Of a stretch of DNA of 6,600 bases, positions 1 through 5,209 are shown one piece after another; the stretch's first letter is position 1; every line of letters starts with the position of its first letter. The stretch covers positions 1-6,600 of the forward strand of contig JAJZYO010000117.1 in NCBI GenBank assembly GCA_021798075.1. Direction: 5' to 3'. This DNA is from Actinomycetes bacterium (lineage in GTDB: Bacteria; Actinomycetota; Acidimicrobiia; Acidimicrobiales; Palsa-688). The position numbers were made by a program, and so were the translations under genes. The notes below the pieces were generated by a model. That model made no database searches. It was given only the letters and a program-made list of their open reading frames with translations, and was not told the origin of the DNA.

Positions 1-992
1 GGGAAGGTGGCGAACTTGTAGTCAGGGGACTCGGCAAACTTGGGCGCCACGTGGAGCATCGAGGCGTAGTCCCAGTTGCCCATGGCCTGGAAACCGGCCT
101 TGCCTGCCGCCATGAGCTCGTCGGTCTGGCCGGAGCTCCAGTGGACGGCCGAGTAGCCGGTCTCGAAATAGCCGTCCTTGGCCAGCATCTGGACGGCTTC
201 GGCAGCCTTCAAGAAAGCCGGGTTGTCCCAGGCCTTGGGCTTGCCGGCGGCGATGTTGTTGAAGACCTGGGGGCCCCCGTAGCGAAGGGTGAGGTACTGG
301 AGCCAGATCATCTCGGGCCACTCGGTGGCGCCGGCCAGGGAAATAGGGAAGGCCCCCGTCTTCTTCACCGCGGCGGCGGAGTGCATGAACTGCCCCCAGG
401 TCGTGGGGACTGATCGCACCCCGGCCTTGTCGAGGACAGCTTGGTTAGCAAACATGAGCTCGATCCCCGGGCCGCTAGCGGGGACGCCGTAGATCTGGCC
501 CTTGTAGGATATGAGGGGCCAGGCTCCTTTCAGGTAGGCGTTTTTCCAGGCTGGGTCGCTGTTGAGCTGGGAGGTGATCGGTGTGACCTGGTGCGCTTGC
601 GCCCAGGCGTCGAAGATCCTCCCGCCCCAGGTCCAAAACACAGTGGGAGGGTGGTGGGCCGACATGGCGACGGCGATCTTGGTCTTGTAAGCGGTGTTCT
701 CGACGTAGTCCACCTGCACGTCGCCGCCCGGGTAGCTCTTGTTGAAGTCGTTGATCGCTGCAGTTTCGGCCTTTTGCTCATTGGTGTTGGAAGTGAGCGT
801 CCAGAGCGTGATGGGGACCTTGGCTACGCTGTGGGCGCGTGCGACGTTACGGCTGGTGGCGCTCGCGGGTGCTAGCCCGACCGCACCCATGCCGAGGGAA
901 GCCGCCGCGGTGGCCAAAAGGGCTGCCCCGGCGGTGCGGGTCACAGGCCTGGGGTTCCCCGGGCTGTGCTTGGGGTGGTGGGATTGTCTCAT
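1..992 (-). CDS. ABC transporter extracellular sugar-binding protein (family 1), C-terminus beyond the window
   Basis: The reading frame opens at ATG 992-990 and runs off the left edge without a stop, giving 330 residues; the family is usually about 420-450. An excellent Shine-Dalgarno fixes the start. Residues 1-18 are a basic, His- and Pro-rich n-region, 20-42 are hydrophobic (AGAALLATAAASLGMGAVGL), and ASA at 43-45 is a probable signal peptidase I site, so the mature protein acts outside the membrane. Family-type segments include PITLWTLTSN (about 60-69), PTVFWTWGG, YGVPASGPGIELMFANQAVLDKAG split around the hinge, and GKAGFQAMGNWDYASM, which resembles the usual GKAAM-type motif. It would deliver an oligosaccharide to an ABC permease, probably encoded just beyond the left edge. 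The neighbouring GH3 enzyme and xylulokinase suggest xylobiose or a related xylo-oligosaccharide; this is inference. Oddity: there is no cysteine in the 330 residues, so no lipobox. The family call is secure, the substrate is not. Confidence 0.9.
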   Translation of the reverse strand, partial: MRQSHHPKHSPGNPRPVTRTAGAALLATAAASLGMGAVGLAPASATSRNVARAHSVAKVPITLWTLTSNTNEQKAETAAINDFNKSYPGGDVQVDYVENTAYKTKIAVAMSAHHPPTVFWTWGGRIFDAWAQAHQVTPITSQLNSDPAWKNAYLKGAWPLISYKGQIYGVPASGPGIELMFANQAVLDKAGVRSVPTTWGQFMHSAAAVKKTGAFPISLAGATEWPEMIWLQYLTLRYGGPQVFNNIAAGKPKAWDNPAFLKAAEAVQMLAKDGYFETGYSAVHWSSGQTDELMAAGKAGFQAMGNWDYASMLHVAPKFAESPDYKFATF

Positions 993-997
993 TTTTG

Positions 998-1004
998 CTC
1001 CTCC
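998..1004 (-). promoter_or_regulatory. Ribosome binding site of the sugar-binding protein gene
   Basis: On the minus strand GGAGGAG is followed by CAAAA and then ATG, a near-perfect anti-16S match with 5-nt spacing. It decides the start at 992 and implies strong translation, as expected for a binding protein needed in excess over its permease. Confidence 0.85.
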
Positions 1005-1129
1005 GTCTTGTTATTTGCCGTTTCGCAAGTCACTCGGGCTCCGAGCGCGCGAGGAGACTTGGCGGTGGGCACCGAGCCGCTCACCACGTCTCGCGCTACC
1101 CCCTTTCCTGCTCCGAGACTCACTCTGTT

Positions 1130-1145
1130 TACGAAAGTTTTCGTA
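1130..1145. promoter_or_regulatory. Putative LacI-family operator upstream of the sugar-binding protein gene
   Basis: TACGAAAGTTTTCGTA is a perfect inverted repeat with 7-bp arms and a 2-nt centre (GT). It shares the core CGAAA...TTTCG with sites at 2355-2367 and 2519-2531. An AT-rich symmetric core with a CG step near each end is typical of LacI/GalR operators. From memory, CGAA-N-TTCG inverted repeats have been described for xylan- and xylobiose-responsive control in Streptomyces; this needs checking against the literature. Binding by the regulator encoded at 1272-2324 is inferred. Confidence 0.65.
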
Positions 1146-1271
1146 CCTGGGCGGAACCGTTCGAGCGATCTGATCATCGCGCCCCGACGGGTGGCGTGTC
1201 AACGCACCACAGGTACTGGCGGGAGCCAACCGGTGCCGGCGGCCCGGGACGGCGTGCACCTGGCGGTCGAA

Positions 1272-2324
1272 CTAGTGCGGTGGGGCGCTGGTCTCTCGGA
1301 TGACCAGGCTCGTGGCGAGTTCGACGCTCTGGCCCTGGGTACCTTCGGTACGGCCGAGCCCGAGCACCAAGCCCACCGCCGTTGAAGCCATCTCGGCGAG
1401 CGGTTGGCGCACGGTCGTGAGCGGGGGGGAGGTCCACGTCGAGAGGGGTAGGTCGTCGAAGCCGACCAGGGAGAGGTCCGAGGGGACACGGACGTGCTGG
1501 AGCCGGGCAGCCTCCAAGACCCCGAGCGCCTGCAGGTCGCTGCCGGCGAAGATGGCGCTCGGCCGGGCGGGGAGCGAGAGCATGGCCATGGCTGCCTTGA
1601 ACCCCCCGTCTACGTGGAAGTCGCCCCACGCCATGAGGTCGGGGTCGATCGAGAGGCCCGCTGATTCCATGGCGGAGCGGTAGCCGTCCATGCGGGCGCG
1701 GCTGCACAGCAGGTCGATCGGGCCCGAGATCATGCCTATACGCTGGTGGCCCAGTTCGATCAGGTGGCGTGTCGCGCTGAAGCCGCCCGCCCAGTTGGTC
1801 GACCCTACCGTCGTCACGGTAGGGTCGCGCTCTCCGCGCGGGTCGACCACGGCGAAGGGCAGGCCGCGAGAACGAAGTTCCGCCTTGTGCCGCTTGTCCA
1901 GGCTGGCGAGCAGGAGGATGACCCCTCGTGTGCCCCGGGCGCAGACGTGGTCGAGCCAGGACCGGGCGCTGCCGTGCTCCGACAGGGAGGTGAGGGCGAC
2001 GTTGAGGCCAACCCCCGCGGCCGCCGCAACAGCACCTTTGATTATCTCCATGGCCCAGGGGCTCTCCAGCTCCTGGAAGATGAGGTCGACAAGAGGCGGG
2101 GTACCCGCCTGTGCGGAGGAACGGCGCTCGTAGCCCAAGTCGGCCAGGAGGACCTGGACCCGCTGGCGCGTGGTAGCGGACACTTCGGCGTTGCCGTTCA
2201 AGACCTTGGAGACCGTTGATGGCGAAACGCCAGCGGCCAGGGCGATGTGGGCTATCGTGACCCGTTGCCTGCGCCCGGCGCCAGCCTGAGCGAGGCCAGC
2301 TTGCTCCTTACTGCGCGGGGACAT
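1272..2324 (-). CDS. LacI/GalR-family transcriptional regulator of the xylo-oligosaccharide locus
   Basis: A complete 350-residue protein, the normal length for the family. Residues 22-65 form the LacI DNA-binding domain: VTIAHIALAAGVSPSTVSKVLN carries the helix-turn-helix, with V33-N43 around the recognition helix, followed by the third helix ending at LGY65. From about residue 76 (LVDLIFQELESPWAMEIIKG) to 345 is a periplasmic-binding-protein-like effector domain, with VDPRG, STNWAGGFSATRHLIELGH and LSLVGFDDLPLSTWTSPPLTTVRQP as characteristic segments. It is expected to dimerise, bind palindromic operators and release them when it binds a sugar. The effector-domain opening resembles actinobacterial regulators of xylose/xylobiose genes, which fits the neighbours, but the inducer is inferred. 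The ATG is the only sensible start; its Shine-Dalgarno (GGCTGG just upstream) is weak, which would keep the repressor scarce. A palindrome 31 bp before the start suggests autoregulation. Codons for residues 167-175 form a strong hairpin. Confidence 0.93.
   Translation of the reverse strand: MSPRSKEQAGLAQAGAGRRQRVTIAHIALAAGVSPSTVSKVLNGNAEVSATTRQRVQVLLADLGYERRSSAQAGTPPLVDLIFQELESPWAMEIIKGAVAAAAGVGLNVALTSLSEHGSARSWLDHVCARGTRGVILLLASLDKRHKAELRSRGLPFAVVDPRGERDPTVTTVGSTNWAGGFSATRHLIELGHQRIGMISGPIDLLCSRARMDGYRSAMESAGLSIDPDLMAWGDFHVDGGFKAAMAMLSLPARPSAIFAGSDLQALGVLEAARLQHVRVPSDLSLVGFDDLPLSTWTSPPLTTVRQPLAEMASTAVGLVLGLGRTEGTQGQSVELATSLVIRETSAPPH
1800..1827. repeat. Perfect 12-bp inverted repeat with 4-nt loop inside the LacI gene
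   Basis: Left arm CGACCCTACCGT (1800-1811), loop CGTC (1812-1815), right arm ACGGTAGGGTCG (1816-1827), with no mismatches. It lies wholly in coding sequence and encodes residues 167-175 (DPTVTTVGS) at the start of a family-conserved stretch (VGSTNWAGG). In RNA from either strand it would form a stable 12-bp stem with a tetraloop. No T-tract follows on either side, so it is not an obvious terminator. It does not resemble the CGAAA/TTTCG sites. Confidence 0.8.
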
Positions 2325-2354
2325 CCAGCCAAGCGTAGCCCGCTCTGAGGGGAG

Positions 2355-2367
2355 CGAAACTCTTTCG
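2355..2367. promoter_or_regulatory. Putative operator upstream of the LacI gene (autoregulation)
   Basis: CGAAA-CTC-TTTCG is a perfect 5-bp inverted repeat with a 3-nt centre, located 31 bp before the LacI start codon, where a bound repressor would overlap the promoter or early transcript. It shares its arms with the sites at 1130-1145 and 2519-2531, but its centre is longer. I cannot assign a clear -10/-35 pair for the LacI gene. Confidence 0.55.
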
Positions 2368-2458
2368 GTAGCCGTGCTCGCGCAAGGGCCCAGGGCTTAG
2401 TCGCTGGCAAGCGGACGAGCGCAACGAGGGACGAGAGGTTCAATCCGCCGGGGCGCAC

Positions 2459-2487
2459 TTGACAGAAATAGCGCCGGGCGCGAAGAT
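2459..2487 (+). promoter_or_regulatory. Candidate promoter for the GH3-xylulokinase operon
   Basis: TTGACA (2459-2464) is a perfect -35 hexamer. After a 17-nt spacer comes GAAGAT (2482-2487), which matches TATAAT at three positions, including the important A2 and final T. Transcription would begin near 2494, placing the palindrome at 2519-2531 about 25-37 nt downstream, a position suited to repression by blocking elongation or initial clearance. The -10 element is weak, so the assignment is tentative. Confidence 0.4.
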
Positions 2488-2518
2488 GACCACGAACCTC
2501 GAACTATTCTTTTGGTGG

Positions 2519-2531
2519 TCGAAACTTTCGA
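2519..2531. promoter_or_regulatory. Putative LacI-family operator upstream of the GH3 gene
   Basis: TCGAAACTTTCGA is a perfect inverted repeat with 6-bp arms and a single central base (C at 2525). Its core CGAAA...TTTCG is shared with 1130-1145 and 2355-2367. It follows the candidate rightward promoter and lies in the divergent region, so it could control the GH3-xylulokinase unit. It is the closest of the three to the CGAA-N-TTCG form that I recall for Streptomyces xylan-utilisation genes. Confidence 0.65.
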
Positions 2532-2616
2532 ACACACGACCAGGGGGATGATGGAGTAAGTGACCCCGGCGCCCCGCCCCGGTCGACATCCGGTAGCACG
2601 ACAGTCTCTAGTGGCG

Positions 2617-2630
2617 CAATTTTCAAATTG
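2617..2630. repeat. AT-rich 14-bp palindrome in the GH3 leader
   Basis: CAATTT-TC-AAATTG is a perfect inverted repeat with 6-bp arms, set in otherwise GC-rich sequence about 190 bp upstream of the GH3 start. It differs from the CGAAA/TTTCG sites and could be a site for a second regulator or a short RNA hairpin. Function unknown. Confidence 0.4.
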
Positions 2631-2778
2631 GCACAGGTCTTGCGCGCCCCCGCTCAAACCCCCGGCGGGCAAGCGGGCAAGCCGGCGGCCGGTCGGGCCC
2701 ATTTCGGTGCGCCTCCCCCTCGGTGTCCCGGAAGGGCCCAGCCGGCCTCGGTGGGCCAGGCCATACCAAGCCATAATG

Positions 2779-2790
2779 GTGAAGCTTCAC
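2779..2790. repeat. 12-bp perfect palindrome just upstream of the GH3 start
   Basis: GTGAAGCTTCAC has no central spacer and ends 26 nt before the GH3 GTG. A perfect 12-bp palindrome is expected roughly once or twice by chance in a window of this size, so only its position makes it notable. It could be an operator half-overlapping the ribosome entry region, or chance. Confidence 0.3.
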
Positions 2791-2805
2791 TCCGCGACAT
2801 GCTCT

Positions 2806-2812
2806 GAGGTGA
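2806..2812 (+). promoter_or_regulatory. Ribosome binding site of the GH3 gene
   Basis: GAGGTGA complements the 3' end of 16S rRNA and sits 4 nt before GTG at 2817. An in-frame TGA at 2805-2807 excludes any longer start, so this site and the GTG define the N-terminus. Confidence 0.8.
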
Positions 2813-2816
2813 GCAC

Positions 2817-5204
2817 GTGACTACTTACGCCTATTCGGACCCGGCGCGTTCGGTGGACGAGCGCGTCGACGATCTCATGGCGCGCATGACGCCAGACGAG
2901 AAACTCGCCCAACTGGGCGCCGTCGAGTTCCCCGACCTCATATCGGGCGACCGCTTCGACGAGGACGCGGCTCTGGCAGTGGTGCGCCACGGCGTGGGCC
3001 AGGTGACCCGGATCGGCGCGACGACGGGCCTCCACCCGGCGCAGAGCGCTGAGCTGCTCAACCAGATCCAAAAGCTCGTCGTCGAGCGCACCCGCCTCGG
3101 CATCCCGGTCATCGTGCACGAGGAGTCCCTGGCCGGCTACTGCGCGCGTGACGCCACGGTGTTCCCCCAGGCCCTCGGCCTTGCGTGCACGTGGGATCCG
3201 GCGCTGGTCGAGGAAGTGGCCTCGGCCGTGCGCCGGCAATTGCTCGCCGTGGGCGTCCGCCAGAGCCTTGCCCCCGTGCTCGACGTGGCCCGCGACCCGC
3301 GCTGGGGGCGGGTGGAGGAAACCTATGGCGAGGACCCCGTCCTAGCCGGCACCCTCGGCACCGCCTACGTGCGGGGCATGCAGACGGCCGACCTTTCGGA
3401 GGGAGTTCTGGCGACCGGCAAGCACTTCCTGGCGCACGGCCTGTCGGAGGGGGGCCGCAACCACGCCCCCGTGCAGCTCGGGCCGCGGGAACTGCGAGAG
3501 GTATATGCGGAGCCTTTCGCTGCGGCTATTCGCGATGCCGGCCTCGCCTCGATAATGAGCTCATATAGCTGCATCGACGGCCTTCCCGGCAGTGGCTCGC
3601 GCCAGATCCTGACCGAGCTGCTCCGCGATGAGCTCGGTTTCGACGGGTTGGTCGTCGCCGACTACTTCGCAGTCGACCTGCTCCGCACCTACCACAGAGT
3701 GGCTGCCGACCGGGCCGAGGCCGCCATAAGGGCGCTCACCGCGGGCCTCGACCTCGAGCTGCCGGCGCTCGACTGTTTCGGCGAGCCCCTCAGAGGCGCG
3801 GTCGCCACCGGCAAGGTAGCGATGGAGGTAGTAGACACCGCCGTCCGTCGGGTGCTCACGGCCAAGGTGCGCCTCGGGCTGTTCGAGTCGCCGTACGTTG
3901 AGCCGGGCCTGTCGGCGGCCGTTTTCGAGGGCCCGGCCAACGTCGAGCTCGCACGAAGGGCTGCGGCGCGGGGCATCGTTCTGCTCGCCAACGACGGCAC
4001 CCTGCCGCTCCGCCCGGGCCTGGGGCGTCTGGCCGTGATAGGCCCGGCGGCCGACGACCAGCGCCTGCTCCAAGGCGATTACCACTACCCGGCTCACCAG
4101 GAGGCGCTACTCGAACGCTCTGCCGAGGAATCGGCGAAGCTCGACGGTGACGGGTCGTCCGCGCTCATCTACCTACCGAGCGGCAAGGGTGCCTTCCAGC
4201 CCGGTTGGTACTACACCGACCACGTCACGCCGCTCGCTGGGCTGAAGAAGGCGCTCGGGCCGGGTACATCGGTCACTTACGAAAAGGGCTGCGAGATCTC
4301 GGGCGACGACCGCCGAGGTTTCGGGGCCGCAGTGGCAGCGGCCGAAGCGGCCGACGTGGCAGTCGTCGTCGTCGGGGGCCGCTCGGGGCTCTCGAAGGGT
4401 TCCACCGTCGGCGAAGCGCGCGATGCCGTCGAGCTGCGCCTCACAGGCGTGCAGGAAGAACTCGTGACCGAAGTGGCCGCCACCGGCACCCCCACGGTCG
4501 TGGTGGTGATGAGCGGCCGGGTGCACACCCTGGCCGGGGTGGCCGAGAAGGCCTCTGCTCTGCTAGTTTCCTGGCCTCTCGGCCAGGAGGGGGGCAACGC
4601 CCTCGCTGACGTGCTCACTGGCAGGTGCCCGCCGGCAGGAAAGCTTGCCGTGAGCCTGCCGAGGGCAGTGGGCCAGGTCCCGCTCTACTACAGCCACCGC
4701 TCGGGTGGGGCACGCTCCATGTTTTACGGGGGCTATACCGACTGCGACCACACCCCGCTGTTCCCCTTTGGGCACGGCCTCAGCTATACGACCTTCGAGC
4801 AGTCGGGGCTCTCGGTTGCAGCGACGGACACGCTTTCTCCCATAACGGTCTCCCTCACGGTCAAAAACACCGGTGAACGTGAGGGCGAGGAGGTCGTGCA
4901 GCTGTACGTGTCGGACCTCGTCGCTTCGGTGGCACGACCAGAGCGGCAGCTGGTCGGCTTCGCGCGGGTGGCCCTACGCCCGGGCCAAGCGGCGGCCGTC
5001 CGCTTCTCCGTGCACCCGAGCCGCCTCGCCTTCTACGATGAAAAAATGGAGTTCGTGGTAGAGCCGGGGGAGTTCCGTTTTGCGACGGGCTCTTCTGCTG
5101 CAGACATCCAGCAGGAGCAGGTGGTCAAGCTGTCGGGCGGTGTCGCGGGTTACTCCCAGAGTTCTGTCGTGGCGGTCAGGGCGACCGTCGGCCCGGCACG
5201 CTAG
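2817..5204 (+). CDS. Glycoside hydrolase family 3 beta-glycosidase, probably intracellular beta-xylosidase
   Basis: A complete 795-residue GH3 enzyme that would remove terminal non-reducing sugars from beta-linked oligosaccharides. It starts at GTG; the N-terminal DPARSVDERVDDLMARMTPDEKLAQL is the normal family opening. Residues 20 to about 350 are the TIM-barrel-like domain: VLDVARDPRWGRVEETYGEDP, K202-H203-F204 in GKHFLAHG, and VVADYFAV with D282 as expected nucleophile (most relatives have Ser rather than Ala before it). From about 380 (RRAAARGIVLLANDG) to 630 is the alpha/beta sandwich; E533 in VGEARD is my candidate acid/base, less certain. FPFGHGLSYTTFE (about 649) leads to a C-terminal fibronectin-III-like domain (about 675-755). 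GDYHYPAH and the ATVFPQALGLA region resemble the XarB-like GH3 beta-xylosidase/arabinosidase group. There is no signal peptide, so it acts on imported sugar. Xylo-oligosaccharide specificity is inferred mainly from the downstream xylulokinase; a beta-glucosidase remains possible. Confidence 0.93.
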   Translation: MTTYAYSDPARSVDERVDDLMARMTPDEKLAQLGAVEFPDLISGDRFDEDAALAVVRHGVGQVTRIGATTGLHPAQSAELLNQIQKLVVERTRLGIPVIVHEESLAGYCARDATVFPQALGLACTWDPALVEEVASAVRRQLLAVGVRQSLAPVLDVARDPRWGRVEETYGEDPVLAGTLGTAYVRGMQTADLSEGVLATGKHFLAHGLSEGGRNHAPVQLGPRELREVYAEPFAAAIRDAGLASIMSSYSCIDGLPGSGSRQILTELLRDELGFDGLVVADYFAVDLLRTYHRVAADRAEAAIRALTAGLDLELPALDCFGEPLRGAVATGKVAMEVVDTAVRRVLTAKVRLGLFESPYVEPGLSAAVFEGPANVELARRAAARGIVLLANDGTLPLRPGLGRLAVIGPAADDQRLLQGDYHYPAHQEALLERSAEESAKLDGDGSSALIYLPSGKGAFQPGWYYTDHVTPLAGLKKALGPGTSVTYEKGCEISGDDRRGFGAAVAAAEAADVAVVVVGGRSGLSKGSTVGEARDAVELRLTGVQEELVTEVAATGTPTVVVVMSGRVHTLAGVAEKASALLVSWPLGQEGGNALADVLTGRCPPAGKLAVSLPRAVGQVPLYYSHRSGGARSMFYGGYTDCDHTPLFPFGHGLSYTTFEQSGLSVAATDTLSPITVSLTVKNTGEREGEEVVQLYVSDLVASVARPERQLVGFARVALRPGQAAAVRFSVHPSRLAFYDEKMEFVVEPGEFRFATGSSAADIQQEQVVKLSGGVAGYSQSSVVAVRATVGPAR

Positions 5205-5209
5205 GGGCA

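Larger units (their letters stand above)
993..1271. other. Intergenic region between the LacI gene and the sugar-binding protein gene
   Basis: These 279 bp lie downstream of the LacI stop and upstream of the binding-protein start; both genes read leftward. Besides the ribosome site and the 16-bp palindrome at 1130-1145, I see no convincing -35/-10 pair and no terminator: GC-rich short repeats follow the LacI stop (about 1225-1262), but no stem is followed by a T-tract. The size of the gap and the operator-like palindrome suggest the transporter gene has its own regulated promoter rather than depending only on read-through from LacI. The leader from the palindrome to the ATG is about 138 nt. 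Confidence 0.6.
2325..2816. other. Divergent control region between the LacI gene and the GH3 gene
   Basis: This 492-bp gap between two divergent starts contains, from left to right, the palindrome at 2355-2367, a TTGACA promoter candidate at 2459-2487, the palindrome at 2519-2531, an AT-rich palindrome at 2617-2630, a tandem GCGGGCAA pair (2665-2680), two GGGCCCA copies (2695-2701 and 2734-2740), a 12-bp palindrome at 2779-2790 and the GH3 ribosome site. If the candidate promoter is right, the GH3 mRNA has a leader of about 320 nt. The open frame crossing it (2560-2820) is rich in Pro and Arg, as expected of out-of-frame GC-rich sequence, and I do not call it a gene. I recognise no riboswitch class in it. 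Confidence 0.6.

Noticed and set aside
1154..1162. GAAC-C-GTTC next to the 1130-1145 palindrome as a second operator
   Set aside because: Four-bp arms only, and it lacks the CGAAA/TTTCG core shared by the other three sites.
1201..1271. GC-rich inverted segments after the LacI stop as an intrinsic terminator
   Set aside because: The best stems are short or have large loops, and no T-tract follows on the minus strand.
1339..1351. GTACC-TTC-GGTAC short hairpin near the end of the LacI gene
   Set aside because: Five-bp arms in GC-rich coding sequence are common by chance.
2560..2820. An 86-codon open frame upstream of the GH3 gene, starting at a GTG
   Set aside because: Its product is Pro/Arg-rich with no recognisable motif, it spans the regulatory palindromes, and it fits out-of-frame GC-rich sequence. 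Only its end overlap with the GH3 start is noted as a finding.
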